A DNA stretch of 64,000 bases, taken from the NCBI RefSeq assembly GCF_024543085.1, contig NZ_JANHNZ010000003.1, forward strand, positions 186,001 to 250,000, read 5' to 3'. This DNA comes from Granulicatella seriolae (lineage in GTDB: Bacteria > Bacillota > Bacilli > Lactobacillales > Aerococcaceae). This document shows, one piece after another, positions 51,655-61,407 of this stretch; within the stretch, counting starts at the first letter, position 1; each line of letters starts with the position of its first letter. The position numbers and the translations under genes were made by a program. The notes beneath the pieces were generated by a model. It was given only the letters and a program-made list of their open reading frames with translations. It was not told the origin of the DNA and searched no databases.

Positions 51655-52959
51655 ATGATAAGTCGTTATACTAGACCAGAAATGGCTGCCGTTTGGTCAG
51701 ATGAGAACCGTTACCAATCATGGCTAGAAGTTGAAATTCTTGCTGATGAAGCTTGGGCTTCTTTAGGTGAAATACCAAGTGAAGATGTAGAAAAAATTCG
51801 TCAGAATGCTTCTTTTGACATCAATCGTATTTTAGAGATCGAACAAGAAACCAGACATGATGTGGTGGCTTTTACTAGAGCTGTTTCAGAATCTCTAGGG
51901 GATGAGCGCAAGTGGATTCATTATGGTTTAACTAGTACAGACGTAGTAGACACGGCTTATGGCTATCAATTAAAGCAAGCCAATGACATTTTACGTGCCG
52001 ATTTACAAAACTTTTTAGATATTCTTGCTGCCAAAGCATTGGAACATAAATACACAGTTACTATGGGACGAACGCATGGGGTTCACGCAGAACCAACAAC
52101 CTTTGGCTTAAAATTAGCCCTTTGGTATTCTGAAATCAAACGGCATATCGAACGCTTCGAACACGCTGCTAAAGGGGTTGAAGCAGGAAAAATTAGTGGA
52201 GCTGTAGGGACTTTCGCCAATATCCCACCACAAATTGAAGCCTACGTTTGTGACAAATTAGGTATCCGGGCACAAGATATTTCTACACAAGTTCTTCCAC
52301 GTGATTTACATGCGGAATATGTGGCAGCTATTGCCCTAATTGCTACAAGTATTGAGAAATTTGCTACTGAGATCAGAGGGTTACAAAAATCAGAAACTCG
52401 TGAAGTGGAAGAGTTCTTTGCTAAGGGACAGAAAGGGTCTTCAGCTATGCCTCACAAACGTAATCCAATTGGCTCTGAAAACATGGTCGGTTTAGCTCGA
52501 GTTATTCGTGGTTACATGATAACTGCTTATGAGGATGTATCTTTGTGGCATGAAAGAGATATTTCTCATTCGTCAGCTGAACGAATTATTTTACCAGATA
52601 GCACGACACTTTTAAACTATATGTTGAACCGTTTTGGAAATATCGTTAAGAATTTGACTGTATTTCCTGAGAATATGTTGCGTAATATGGATGCCACATT
52701 TGGTTTGATTTACAGCCAACGTGTTCTCTTAAAACTAATTGATAAGGGAATGAGTAGGGAAGAAGCCTATGACTTGATCCAGCCTTGTACAGCAGAGGCG
52801 TGGGATAATCAGGTGCAATTCAGACCATTATTAGAGAAGAATGCTCAAATTATGTCAGTGTTAACTATGGAGGATTTGGATGATGCCTTTGACTACCACT
52901 ATCACCTTAGTCAAGTGGATACCATCTTTGACCGTGTTGGCATTGTAGCACCTGCTTGA
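51655..52959 (+). CDS. purB: Adenylosuccinate lyase
   Basis: The enzyme acts twice in purine synthesis, cleaving SAICAR and adenylosuccinate to release fumarate. The fumarase-superfamily signature [11 protein letters not shown] is near residue 263, with TSTDVVDTA near 90 and [16 protein letters not shown] near 140. At 434 residues it is full length. ATG 51655 follows GGAGGAA. It follows purK directly, whereas purC is 3 kb away in a second operon. No terminator with a T-run is obvious before yitT. Confidence 0.95.
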   Translation: MISRYTRPEMAAVWSDENRYQSWLEVEILADEAWASLGEIPSEDVEKIRQNASFDINRILEIEQETRHDVVAFTRAVSESLGDERKWIHYGLTSTDVVDTAYGYQLKQANDILRADLQNFLDILAAKALEHKYTVTMGRTHGVHAEPTTFGLKLALWYSEIKRHIERFEHAAKGVEAGKISGAVGTFANIPPQIEAYVCDKLGIRAQDISTQVLPRDLHAEYVAAIALIATSIEKFATEIRGLQKSETREVEEFFAKGQKGSSAMPHKRNPIGSENMVGLARVIRGYMITAYEDVSLWHERDISHSSAERIILPDSTTLLNYMLNRFGNIVKNLTVFPENMLRNMDATFGLIYSQRVLLKLIDKGMSREEAYDLIQPCTAEAWDNQVQFRPLLEKNAQIMSVLTMEDLDDAFDYHYHLSQVDTIFDRVGIVAPA

Positions 52960-53013
52960 AACCCATTATTTTTTAAAATTACAACAATTAGATAGCATAA
53001 CTAGTAAAAGAAA

Positions 53014-53076
53014 TGCTATTATAGTTATAGACTCAAGATTGATTGCTATTCTTATGATGGTAATCAATCTTGAGTC
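53014..53076 (+). promoter_or_regulatory. yitT promoter and 5'-terminal hairpin
   Basis: TGCTATTAT (53014-53022) is an extended -10. A perfect 15-bp stem (53030-53044 with 53062-53076, GACTCAAGATTGATT and complement) starts at the predicted first transcribed base. It lacks a T-run, so a 5' protective hairpin or operator fits better than a terminator. Confidence 0.5.
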
Positions 53077-53102
53077 ATCTTTAAGAAAAGGACGAAATGC
53101 AT

Positions 53103-53960
53103 ATGTTTAATCGAAAAACACTCATCTCCATGTCTTTAGTTATTATTGGCTCATTTATTTTTTCATTCGGAATCAACGCTTTTGTTATTCCCAATCATTT
53201 TGGTGAGGGTGGCGTAACAGGGATAGGCTTGCTTTTATTTTATACGCTCGGTTGGAGTCCGGCTATTACCACTTTTATTTTTAACTCAATTCTGTTAATT
53301 ATTGGTTATCGCTATTTGGAGAAAGCCACTATTGCTTATACTATTGTCTCAGTCATTTCTATGTCTTTTTTCTTGAGTCTGACAAAGAATTGGTATGAAT
53401 TTGTGCCATCATCTCCTGTGGTTGCTGCTGTGGCTGCTGGTTGTGCAACTGGTCTTGCCTTAGGGATTGTGATGTTAGGTAATGGAACGACAGCGGGAAG
53501 TGATATTTTGGCTATGTTAGCTAAGAAATATCTGGGCTGGAATGTATCGTTTTCACTACTCTTGATTGATGTTATTATTGTGACTCCTTTAAGTTTTATT
53601 ATCGGACTTGAACGTGCCATTATTACCTTGATTATGCTCTTTATTGCCAGTCAAATGATTAATTTCATTCTTGAAGGATTTAATCCCAAGAAATCGATTA
53701 TGATTATCTCCAAACAACATATGGAAATCGGTAATGCTATCCAGAAAACGGTTGGAAGAGGGATTACGGTTTTAGATGGAGCTGGTTTCTATTCTAAGGA
53801 AGATAAGAAAGTTTTATATCTAATTGTTAACCGACTTCAATTAATGCCTATTCAAAGGATTATTCATGAAATTGACCCAACAGCTTTTGTGATTATTACT
53901 GATGTCAAACAGGTTATTGGGGAAGGCTTTACCTTCTATCTTGAGGATAAGGTGGGGTAA
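53103..53960 (+). CDS. YitT family membrane protein
   Basis: The protein is about 285 residues. The YitT membrane domain (DUF161) occupies the first 200 residues with about five helices and includes NAFVIPNHFGEGGVTGIGLL and GNGTTAGSDILAMLAKK. The C-terminal DUF2179 domain (about 205-280) is cytoplasmic and ends VKQVIGEGFTF. Transport substrate is not known. ATG 53103 gives better spacing from AAAAGGA than ATG 53097, two codons earlier. Repeat copy R10 follows. Confidence 0.85.
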   Translation: MFNRKTLISMSLVIIGSFIFSFGINAFVIPNHFGEGGVTGIGLLLFYTLGWSPAITTFIFNSILLIIGYRYLEKATIAYTIVSVISMSFFLSLTKNWYEFVPSSPVVAAVAAGCATGLALGIVMLGNGTTAGSDILAMLAKKYLGWNVSFSLLLIDVIIVTPLSFIIGLERAIITLIMLFIASQMINFILEGFNPKKSIMIISKQHMEIGNAIQKTVGRGITVLDGAGFYSKEDKKVLYLIVNRLQLMPIQRIIHEIDPTAFVIITDVKQVIGEGFTFYLEDKVG

Positions 53961-54011
53961 GTATTTGCAAGATCTTTCGTATACAAGCTTTCAACTCCTA
54001 TGCTGCAAAGA

Positions 54012-54164
54012 GGCTGAGCAAGAAGTCCATGCTGCTGTTTAAACAAATAAATTTTGCGAAAAAGGTTATCAGAAATGAGAACGGTGGCACCGCCGTGAGC
54101 CTAAGTCTCACTGGCTTAGCTTTCTACCGTTATTTCTGATAACCTTTTTTGCAAAACTTTTTTG
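54012..54164 (+). repeat. Repeat copy R10, short form lacking arm B
   Basis: The left outer box GGCTGAGCAAGAAGTCC is present. The closing stem TTTTGCGAAAAAGGTTATCAG pairs with CTGATAACCTTTTTTGCAAAA (one G-T). Arm A (CCGTGAGC...GTCTCACTGG) is kept, but arm B is deleted between CTTAGCT and ACCGTT. The sequence from here to 54290 shows nothing else that can be supported. Confidence 0.82.
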
Positions 54165-54290
54165 TGATTAAAAAAATAGATATTAATGATTATGAATTTT
54201 GTGCCTTCCTCTATGCCTATAGCTCTTATTTTCGACAAAGGAGCTGGAAACTCTTTATATCTTAGTGCTAGAAGGATATTGGTTAACAAA

Positions 54291-54395
54291 TTTCCTTTAT
54301 AACGGCAAAAACTATTATTTTCCATTATAAAGGAAATTAGTTTTATAACATTGTCCGTTTTAATAGACATTTCTGGTTTTGTCCATTATAATGGA
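54291..54395 (+). promoter_or_regulatory. Four palindromic operators over the satD promoter
   Basis: Related 14-bp palindromes start at 54293 (TCCTTTATAACGGC), 54321 (TCCATTATAAAGGA), 54354 (TCCGTTTTAATAGA) and 54382 (TCCATTATAATGGA, perfect), spaced 28, 33 and 28 bp apart. TAGACA (54364-54369) and TATAAT (54387-54392), 17 bp apart, form the promoter inside the last two sites, so a bound protein would block it. Confidence 0.65.
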
Positions 54396-54415
54396 AATAA
54401 TAAGGAGGTGAGACT

Positions 54416-55093
54416 ATGTTATGTATTGCTATTATAGGGGATATGATTGACTCCAAAAAAATTGAAAACCGTGAGTTGGCTCAGAAAAAGTTAAAAAATA
54501 TCCTAGAAGAGGTTAATATACGTCATCAGGAAATCATTTTATCCAACTTTACCATTACAATCGGTGATGAATTTCAAGGCTTACTAAAAATATCCTCTTC
54601 TGTTTTTCAGATTATTGATTACATTAAAAATGAATTTAAGCTCAGTGCACTTCGTTTTGGGATTGGGGTGGGAGAAATAACTACGGCCATTAATCCTAGA
54701 CAAAGTATTGGAGCGGATGGACCCGCATATTGGAACGCTAGAAAAGCGATCAACTATATTCATGACAATGATGATTATGGAACTAGTACAATCGCTTTTG
54801 AATCAGGCCATTCCAATTTTGACCAATCTATCACTATTCAACTGGCCTTGACAGAATTTATTAAGTCTCGCTGGGTTTTTAGTCAGCAGGAAACTTTTCA
54901 AGCTATTTTAGACTTGAATATCTATCAAGAGCGATTTGACCAAAGTGTTGTTGCTAAATCCATGAATCTATCGGATTCTGCCTTTACCAAGCGATTGAAA
55001 TCGAGTGGCATTAAACTATATCTTCGTACCATGAACCATTTGGCTGCTCAATTGGTTAGTTTTTTTGCAAATGAGGAGGAGAAGAATACATGA
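54416..55093 (+). CDS. satD: SatD family protein
   Basis: The 225-residue cytoplasmic protein matches the SatD family: IGDMIDSKKIENRE at the start, NFTITIGDEFQGLL near residue 44, GIGVGEITT near 82 and GADGPAYWNARKAI near 101. The C-terminal part (VVAKSMNLSDSAFTKRLKSS, about 180-199) looks like a helix-turn-helix, so the protein may bind DNA, possibly the operators upstream. In Streptococcus mutans satD lies in a secretion and acid tolerance locus. AAGGAGG ribosome binding site; overlaps the next gene by 4 bp. Confidence 0.82.
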   Translation: MLCIAIIGDMIDSKKIENRELAQKKLKNILEEVNIRHQEIILSNFTITIGDEFQGLLKISSSVFQIIDYIKNEFKLSALRFGIGVGEITTAINPRQSIGADGPAYWNARKAINYIHDNDDYGTSTIAFESGHSNFDQSITIQLALTEFIKSRWVFSQQETFQAILDLNIYQERFDQSVVAKSMNLSDSAFTKRLKSSGIKLYLRTMNHLAAQLVSFFANEEEKNT

Positions 55094-55866
55094 CGTATCT
55101 ACTATCAGACTATTTGAATGCCTATCCAATAGTAACCATTAGTCTAGCGGTGCATTTTTTAGTGGATTTTCAATTACAGTCACCCCAAATGGCTGAAACT
55201 AAGAAAACAAGCCACAAAGGCTTAGTGCATCATCTCTTAATAGTAGGATTAGGCTATCTCATACTCAGCATTTTCTTCCAAAAATATGCTGCTTATTTTT
55301 TAGCAGTTGGATTAGCACATGTTCTGTTAGACAGCAGTAAGTTTTTCTTCACCAAAAATAGAAAAGCCGATAGGTCTATAAAAGCAAATTATAATTGGGA
55401 ACGAAATGCCTTTTTAATTGACCAAGCCTTACACTTGGTTGCGATTATTGGTTTATATTTCTGGTTAATGAGTACAAGTTTTTTCGAAATCAATAGTTAT
55501 TTTTACCAGATTCCGACCTTTCTTTTATTCTTTATTCTCATCACTAAGCCAATCAATATTCTCTTTAAAGTTCTTTTCACTAAATACCAGCCGGATAATC
55601 TAAAAAGCGTTAAGACTAAAGCGTCTGAGGAAGAGGAAACGATAGTGGGAGCTGGAGCAACCATTGGAAGTTTAGAGCGTATTGCCATGGGAATATTAAT
55701 AATTCTGGGTCAGTTTGCTGCCATTGGCTTGGTCTTTACTGCAAAATCAATTGCACGTTACAATAAAATTTCAGAAAGCCCTGCTTTTGCGGAATATTAT
55801 TTAATCGGTTCCTTATACAGTATTATTTCAGTATTGCTTATCTCATGGATTTGTTTCGGGATATAA
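55090..55866 (+). CDS. DUF3307 membrane protein (SatE-like)
   Basis: The 258-residue protein starts with a DUF3307-type membrane region containing HFLVDFQLQSPQMAETKKTSHKGLVHHLLI and AVGLAHVLLDSSKFFF (about residues 20-90). Further helices lie at about 118-135, 145-165, 200-220 and 236-256. DUF3307 genes regularly follow satD, and the 4-bp overlap shows co-translation. The conserved histidines and aspartates in the first helices suggest metal binding or catalysis, which is inference. Terminator follows. Confidence 0.78.
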   Translation: MTYLLSDYLNAYPIVTISLAVHFLVDFQLQSPQMAETKKTSHKGLVHHLLIVGLGYLILSIFFQKYAAYFLAVGLAHVLLDSSKFFFTKNRKADRSIKANYNWERNAFLIDQALHLVAIIGLYFWLMSTSFFEINSYFYQIPTFLLFFILITKPINILFKVLFTKYQPDNLKSVKTKASEEEETIVGAGATIGSLERIAMGILIILGQFAAIGLVFTAKSIARYNKISESPAFAEYYLIGSLYSIISVLLISWICFGI

Positions 55867-55867
55867 G

Positions 55868-55920
55868 AAAGCCCTATCTTGTTGTTGGTCATTAGACCGC
55901 ATCAAGATAGGGCTTTTCTC
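55868..55920 (+). terminator. Terminator of satD operon
   Basis: AAAGCCCTATCTTG pairs perfectly with CAAGATAGGGCTTT; a GGTC-ATTA-GACC hairpin occupies the loop, and T residues follow. Confidence 0.9.
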
Positions 55921-55954
55921 ATGAAATTTTAAAAGTCAAAATCCCTTGCAAAAC

Positions 55955-56026
55955 TTGTAAATATATTTGAGTGTGTTACAATGAAACCGAACGAAACTAT
56001 AGTTCTTATAAAATAATGTTCGTATT
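55955..56026 (+). promoter_or_regulatory. purC operon promoter and PurBox-like sites
   Basis: TTGTAA and TACAAT (55977-55982) are 16 bp apart. Just downstream lie GAAACCGAACGAA and, on the other strand, AAATACGAACATT (complement of 56014-56026), both close to the PurR consensus. Their position at and after the start site suggests repression. Confidence 0.6.
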
Positions 56027-56048
56027 TAAAGAGAAAGAGGGCTGTGAT

Positions 56049-56759
56049 TTGGAAAAGTTAGCAGAGATTTATAGTGGAAAGGCAAAGAAACTATTTCAAA
56101 CGACGCAAGAAAATATTTTATTAGTTGAATATCTCAATCAAGCAACTGCTTTAAATGGTCTTAGAAAAGATACTGTTGAAGGAAAAGCAATGCTCAACAA
56201 TCAGATTAGTGCCCATATTTATCAATACCTTAACCAAAAAGGGCATAAGACCCATTTTGTAGAAGAGGTTAGCCCAACCCAACAATTGGTGCAGGCACTA
56301 ACTATTATTCCGATAGAGGTTGTCTTACGAAATATTACTGCTGGAAGTTTCTCAAAGCGATTTGGTATTGAAGAGGGGATTCCTCTAGACAAACCAATTA
56401 TTGAATTCTATTACAAGTCTGATGCCTTAGATGACCCATTTATCAATGAAGATCATGTGGCATTTTTAGCAATAGCTAGCCTCAAAGAAATAGCAACTAT
56501 TAAAGAAATGACACTAGCTATTAATGAAAGCCTTAAAGATTATTTCAAGCAATTGGATATTATTTTAGTAGATTTCAAACTAGAATTTGGCAAGGACCAA
56601 GATGGTAATATTGTCCTAGCTGATGAAATTTCCCCAGATACCTGCCGTTTATGGGATAAAAATAGTCACGAACATTTGGACAAGGATGTTTATAGAAGAG
56701 ATTTAGGCGACCTTGTTTCTGTTTATCAAGAAGTTCTCAATCGCATTCAAGCATTATAA
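56049..56759 (+). CDS. purC: SAICAR synthase
   Basis: The enzyme joins aspartate to CAIR using ATP. EIYSGKAKKLF at the start is the nucleotide-binding strand, IPIEVVLRNITAGSFSKR near residue 95 and FKLEFGKDQDGNIVLADEISPDTCRLWD near 176 are family signatures. TTG 56049 gives 236 residues, the normal size, and follows AAGAGGG by 7 bp; upstream in-frame codons would add an unconserved leader that covers the operator. First gene of the second purine operon. Confidence 0.93.
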   Translation: MEKLAEIYSGKAKKLFQTTQENILLVEYLNQATALNGLRKDTVEGKAMLNNQISAHIYQYLNQKGHKTHFVEEVSPTQQLVQALTIIPIEVVLRNITAGSFSKRFGIEEGIPLDKPIIEFYYKSDALDDPFINEDHVAFLAIASLKEIATIKEMTLAINESLKDYFKQLDIILVDFKLEFGKDQDGNIVLADEISPDTCRLWDKNSHEHLDKDVYRRDLGDLVSVYQEVLNRIQAL

Positions 56760-56799
56760 AAATTTCACATCAAATCTATCAAAAATAAGGAGACTAGGC

Positions 56800-57057
56800 A
56801 TGAAAAAAGTACTTGTAACTGTTATGTATAAAGATTCAGTTTTGGACCCTCAAGGAGAAGCTGTAAAAGGAGCTGTCCATCGTTTAGGATATGACTCTAT
56901 TGAAGATATTCGAATTGGTAAATACTTTGAAATACTGGTCAATGAAGATGAAGAACCGGTTGAACAAGTTATTGAAGAAATATGTGATAAATTATTGGCC
57001 AATGTGGTCATGGAATCCTACCACTTCCAAGTTATTGAGGAGGGAATCAATCAATGA
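56800..57057 (+). CDS. purS: FGAM synthase small subunit PurS
   Basis: PurS is an 85-residue subunit that holds PurQ and PurL together in the three-part FGAM synthase. [20 protein letters not shown] is the first strand and conserved turn, and [20 protein letters not shown] follows. ATG 56800 has an AAGGAGA ribosome binding site and matches the family start; the open frame upstream is not conserved. It overlaps purQ by 4 bp. Confidence 0.94.
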   Translation: MKKVLVTVMYKDSVLDPQGEAVKGAVHRLGYDSIEDIRIGKYFEILVNEDEEPVEQVIEEICDKLLANVVMESYHFQVIEEGINQ

Positions 57058-57737
57058 AGTTTGCTGTAATTGTTTTTCCTGGTTCTAATTGTGATATGGA
57101 TCTACTGACAGCTGTCAGAGATGTATTAGGACACGATGCTGAATATGTAGATCATAGAGCGACTAGCTTAGAAGGCTTTGATGCTGTCCTACTACCAGGA
57201 GGGTTTTCATACGGGGACTACCTGCGTTGCGGCATTATTGCTCGATTTTCTAATGTCATGTCAGAAGTAGTTCGTTTTGCTCAAGAAGGCAAACTCGTTT
57301 TTGGAACCTGCAATGGATTCCAAATCTTAACAGAGGCAGGCCTCTTACCTGGAGCCTTACGACGTAACCAAAGCTTGAAATTCATTTCCAAACCTCAAAA
57401 ATTAATTGTTAGCAATGCGAATACCGCTTTTACTAGTGCCTATCAAGACCAAGAGGAAATCTCCCTACCAATCGCTCATGGCGAAGGAAATTACTACTGT
57501 GATTCTGAAACATTAGCACAACTGCAAGCTAACCATCAAATTGTCTTCACCTATAAGGGCAATCCAAATGGTTCTGTCAGTGATATTGCTGGAATCATTA
57601 ATAAAGAAGGTAATGTTTGTGGTATGATGCCCCATCCGGAAAGAGCCGTTGAGGAACTACTTGGCTCAAGGGATGGGTTAAAGCTATTCCAATCTATGGT
57701 CGCAGCATATGAAGAAAGGAAGTTGATAGAGGCATGA
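57054..57737 (+). CDS. purQ: FGAM synthase glutaminase subunit PurQ
   Basis: PurQ provides ammonia from glutamine to PurL. This is a class I glutamine amidotransferase: the [15 protein letters not shown] loop, the nucleophile cysteine in [10 protein letters not shown] (about residue 87) and the catalytic histidine and glutamate in [11 protein letters not shown] are present. At 227 residues it is the stand-alone Gram-positive form. It overlaps purS and purL by 4 bp each, which should keep the three subunits in step. Confidence 0.96.
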   Translation: MKFAVIVFPGSNCDMDLLTAVRDVLGHDAEYVDHRATSLEGFDAVLLPGGFSYGDYLRCGIIARFSNVMSEVVRFAQEGKLVFGTCNGFQILTEAGLLPGALRRNQSLKFISKPQKLIVSNANTAFTSAYQDQEEISLPIAHGEGNYYCDSETLAQLQANHQIVFTYKGNPNGSVSDIAGIINKEGNVCGMMPHPERAVEELLGSRDGLKLFQSMVAAYEERKLIEA

Positions 57738-59962
57738 GCTTTCAAGAACCTAGTCCAAAAGAAATCAAAGACACTGGTCTCTACCGTCAATGGGGATTGA
57801 GTGATGAAGAATACCATCTAATCGAAAAAAACATCTTAAACCGTCAGCCTAACTTTACAGAGACAGGCTTATTTTCTGTTATGTGGAGTGAACATTGTTC
57901 TTACAAAAATTCCAAACCCGTTTTACGCAAGTTTCCAACATCTGGGCCACAAGTTCTACAAGGTCCGGGTGAGGGAGCGGGTGTTGTAGATATTGGTGAT
58001 GGTCAAGCGGTTGTTTTCAAAGCGGAAAGCCATAACCATCCTTCAGCTATCGAACCTTATGAAGGTGCAGCTACAGGAGTTGGCGGTATTATACGTGATA
58101 TTTTCAGCATGGGAGCTAGACCAATCGCTATTCTAGATTCCTTACGTTTCGGTGAACTAGATAATGACCGAACAAAATACATTTTTGAAGAAGTTGTTGC
58201 AGGAATTTCTGGCTATGGTAACTGTATCGGAATCCCTACAGTAGGTGGCGAAACAAGTTTTGACCCTTGTTATAAAGGCAATCCATTAGTCAATGCTATG
58301 TGTGTTGGATTAATCAACCAAGAGGACATCCAAAAAGGTCAAGCCAAAGGTGTCGGCAATACCATTATGTATGTGGGTGCTAAAACCGGTCGAGACGGCA
58401 TTCATGGAGCAACGTTTGCCTCTGAGGAATTCAATGATGAGCAAGAAAGCCAACGTTCAGCTGTTCAAGTGGGTGACCCATTTATGGAGAAGCTATTGAT
58501 GGAAGCTTGCCTAGAACTCATTAAGGACTACCAAGATATTTTAGTCGGTATCCAAGATATGGGAGCAGCAGGACTAGTGTCTTCCTCATCTGAAATGGCA
58601 TCAAAAGCTGGTTCGGGCCTAGTCTTAAACCTAGACCATGTGCCACAAAGAGAAAGTCACATGACCCCTTATGAGATGATGTTATCCGAGTCTCAAGAAC
58701 GGATGCTACTTTGTATTAAAAAAGGGCATGAAGATAGAATTATTGACCTATTTAAAAAATATGATTTGGATGCAGTGGCCATTGGTTACGTAACAGATGA
58801 TGGTAATTATCGCTTATACCATCATGGAAAATTGGTTGCAGATCTACCAGTAGATGCTTTAGCGGAAGACGCACCAGTTTATCATAAGCCAATGAAGGAA
58901 CCAGAACGGATTCAAGCCTTTCAAGAGATGGAAGAGTACCAGCCCTTAGAAAATCATCCTCTTGATACCTTAAAAGCTCTTTTACAACAAGCCAGTCTAG
59001 CCTCTAAAAAGTCTATTTATCAAACTTACGATTCTATGGTGAGAACTAGCACTGTAGTTGGTCCAGGAAGTGATGCGGCAGTTATCCGTATCCGTGGAAC
59101 CCGTAAAGCCTTAGCCATGACAACGGACTGCAATAGCCGTTACCTATATTTGAACCCTGAAATAGGGGGTCAGATAGCCGTTGCAGAAGCTGCTAGAAAT
59201 ATTTTGGCATCTGGTGGACAGCCATTAGCCATCACGGATTGCTTGAACTATGGCAATCCTGATAAACCAGAAATTTTTTGGGAACTGAGCACGTCTGTTG
59301 ATGGAATATCAAGTGCTTGCCAAGTCTTAAACACTCCTGTTATTTCTGGAAATGTTTCCTTATACAACGAATACAATGGTGAAGCCGTGTACCCAACACC
59401 CATGATAGGTATGGTTGGCTTAATAGAAGACCTAGACCATATCACAACTAGTAGCTTTAAGTGTGCAGGAGACTTTATCTATCTAGTTGGACAAACCAAA
59501 GCGGATTTTAATGGTTCAGAACTACAAAAAATGGAATTGGGTAGAATAGAGGGAAAATTAATGGATTTTGACCTTGCCTATGAAAAGGAAATTCAAAACC
59601 AGGTGCTTAAAGCCATCAAGCAAGGTCTAATCAACTCAGCACATGATTTGTCTGAAGGAGGACTAGCTATCGGACTAGCAGAATCTGTCTTTGACACTGA
59701 ACTGGGGGCAAAGGTTCAAGTGGACATGCCTAACAGCTATCTCTTTAGTGAAACACAATCCCGTTTTATTTTAAGTAGCAGTCCTGAAAACTACCAAACA
59801 ATGAAAGAATTATTTGGCGACCATCTTAAAAAGATTGGACAAGTCACTGATGATGGTCATTTAAGTATTCAAACCAATCAGGAAAGTTTTACGGTAGCAG
59901 TTGAAGAAATCCAAGAACTCTGGGAGGAGGCAATTCCTTGTTTGCTGAAACAAAAAGTTTAA
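57734..59962 (+). CDS. purL: FGAM synthase large subunit PurL
   Basis: The ATP-dependent synthase subunit converts FGAR to FGAM. The 742-residue short form lacks the fused glutaminase. [15 protein letters not shown] near residue 48, [24 protein letters not shown] near 96 and the second-half [16 protein letters not shown] and [17 protein letters not shown] motifs are all present. The start codon overlaps the purQ stop. It overlaps purF by 25 bp, so purF's ribosome binding site lies inside purL. Confidence 0.96.
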   Translation: MSFQEPSPKEIKDTGLYRQWGLSDEEYHLIEKNILNRQPNFTETGLFSVMWSEHCSYKNSKPVLRKFPTSGPQVLQGPGEGAGVVDIGDGQAVVFKAESHNHPSAIEPYEGAATGVGGIIRDIFSMGARPIAILDSLRFGELDNDRTKYIFEEVVAGISGYGNCIGIPTVGGETSFDPCYKGNPLVNAMCVGLINQEDIQKGQAKGVGNTIMYVGAKTGRDGIHGATFASEEFNDEQESQRSAVQVGDPFMEKLLMEACLELIKDYQDILVGIQDMGAAGLVSSSSEMASKAGSGLVLNLDHVPQRESHMTPYEMMLSESQERMLLCIKKGHEDRIIDLFKKYDLDAVAIGYVTDDGNYRLYHHGKLVADLPVDALAEDAPVYHKPMKEPERIQAFQEMEEYQPLENHPLDTLKALLQQASLASKKSIYQTYDSMVRTSTVVGPGSDAAVIRIRGTRKALAMTTDCNSRYLYLNPEIGGQIAVAEAARNILASGGQPLAITDCLNYGNPDKPEIFWELSTSVDGISSACQVLNTPVISGNVSLYNEYNGEAVYPTPMIGMVGLIEDLDHITTSSFKCAGDFIYLVGQTKADFNGSELQKMELGRIEGKLMDFDLAYEKEIQNQVLKAIKQGLINSAHDLSEGGLAIGLAESVFDTELGAKVQVDMPNSYLFSETQSRFILSSSPENYQTMKELFGDHLKKIGQVTDDGHLSIQTNQESFTVAVEEIQELWEEAIPCLLKQKV

Positions 59963-61407
59963 ACGAAGAGTGTGGTGTGTTTGGTATTTGGAATCACCCA
60001 GATGCTAGCCGCGTTACTTATTTTGGCTTACACAGTTTGCAACACCGCGGTCAAGAAGGCGCTGGTATTGTTTCCGGAGACCATCTTGCTCTACGTGGTT
60101 ATCGAGGTCTAGGTTTAATTGCTGAAGTATTTAAGGATTCACAAAACTTAACGAATTTGACAGGTTCTCGTGCTATTGGGCATGTTCGCTATGCTACATC
60201 TGGTAATAATAGCATTCAAAATATTCAGCCCTTTCTATTTCATTTTTATGATATGAGTGTTGGTGTTTGCCATAATGGTAATATTATCAATGCTAAACAA
60301 CTTCGCAAGGAGCTAGAAGAAGATGGGGCAATCTTTCATTCATCATCTGATACGGAAGTCTTAATGCACTTGATACGCCGAAGTTCGAAAACTACTTTTG
60401 AGGAACAATTAAAAGAAAGTCTTTGCAAGATCAAAGGCGGCTTTACCTATCTTTTATTAACCAAAGACTGTCTTTATGGAGCAGTGGATCCCAATTCTTT
60501 ACGCCCAATAGCTATCGGTCAGATGAAAAATGGCTCTTATGTCCTAGCTAGCGAAACCTGTGCTATTGATACAGTTGGGGCTAAATTTGTCAGGAACGTG
60601 AATGCTGGAGAATATGTTGTCATTTCTGAGCAGGGGATTCGAGTGGAATCCTATACTAAAGATACCATGATATCCATTGCTGCCATGGAATATGTTTATT
60701 TTGCCAGACCAGACTCGGATATTGCTGGGGTTAACGTGCATACCGCTCGCAAGCGTTCTGGAAAACATTTGGCCTTGGAATGTCCTTGCCCTCAAGCTGA
60801 CATCGTCATAGGGGTACCAAATTCTTCTCTCTCAGGAGCAAGTGGTTACGCTGAACAAAGCGGCTTACCCTATGAAATGGGCTTGGTGAAGAACCAATAT
60901 ATCGCTCGTACCTTTATTCAGCCGACACAGGAGTTGCGTGAACAAGGAGTTCGCATGAAACTATCTGCTGTAAAAGGTGTGGTTGAAGGGAAAAATGTTG
61001 TTATGGTGGATGATTCTATCGTTAGAGGAACGACTTCTTTGCGAATTGTAAAACTTCTTAAAGAAGCTGGGGCCAATCAAGTTCATGTGCGAATTGCTTC
61101 TCCACCTTTACTATTCCCAAGTTTTTACGGGATTGATATTTCTACTACAAGTGAGTTGATTGCTGCTAATAAAAGTCTTGAAGAAATCTGTCAATATATA
61201 GGTGCTGATTCCTTAGGATTTCTGAGCGAAGCTGGCCTTATTGATGCCATCGGATTATCTTTCGATGCACCTTATAAAGGCTTATGTATGGAATGTTTTA
61301 ATGGCGATTACTCTGCCGGCTTATATGACTATGAAAAAGATTTTTTTGCCAATCTAACTCCAATTCAATTAGCACACTTAGAAAAAAGGAGGAAAGCTCT
61401 TGTCTAA
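59938..61407 (+). CDS. purF: Amidophosphoribosyltransferase
   Basis: The first enzyme of purine synthesis makes phosphoribosylamine from PRPP and glutamine. It is an N-terminal nucleophile hydrolase: a short leader [10 protein letters not shown] is probably removed to expose the cysteine in ECGVFGIW (Cys12 region). [14 protein letters not shown] and RYATSGNN follow. The phosphoribosyltransferase half has the PRPP loop [14 protein letters not shown] near residue 360. Iron-sulfur ligands typical of the Bacillus form are visible as CPCP near residue 283 and CMEC near 450. TTG start with GGGAGGAGG 7 bp before it. Confidence 0.94.
   Translation: MFAETKSLNEECGVFGIWNHPDASRVTYFGLHSLQHRGQEGAGIVSGDHLALRGYRGLGLIAEVFKDSQNLTNLTGSRAIGHVRYATSGNNSIQNIQPFLFHFYDMSVGVCHNGNIINAKQLRKELEEDGAIFHSSSDTEVLMHLIRRSSKTTFEEQLKESLCKIKGGFTYLLLTKDCLYGAVDPNSLRPIAIGQMKNGSYVLASETCAIDTVGAKFVRNVNAGEYVVISEQGIRVESYTKDTMISIAAMEYVYFARPDSDIAGVNVHTARKRSGKHLALECPCPQADIVIGVPNSSLSGASGYAEQSGLPYEMGLVKNQYIARTFIQPTQELREQGVRMKLSAVKGVVEGKNVVMVDDSIVRGTTSLRIVKLLKEAGANQVHVRIASPPLLFPSFYGIDISTTSELIAANKSLEEICQYIGADSLGFLSEAGLIDAIGLSFDAPYKGLCMECFNGDYSAGLYDYEKDFFANLTPIQLAHLEKRRKALV

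Noticed and set aside
13197-54164. CRISPR array
   Set aside because: The repeats are far apart, 107-257 bp long and internally palindromic, with no regular spacers and no cas genes.
54116-54370. 84-residue minus-strand frame upstream of satD
   Set aside because: It overlaps repeat R10 and the satD operators and lacks a ribosome binding site. The palindromic operators explain the sequence better.
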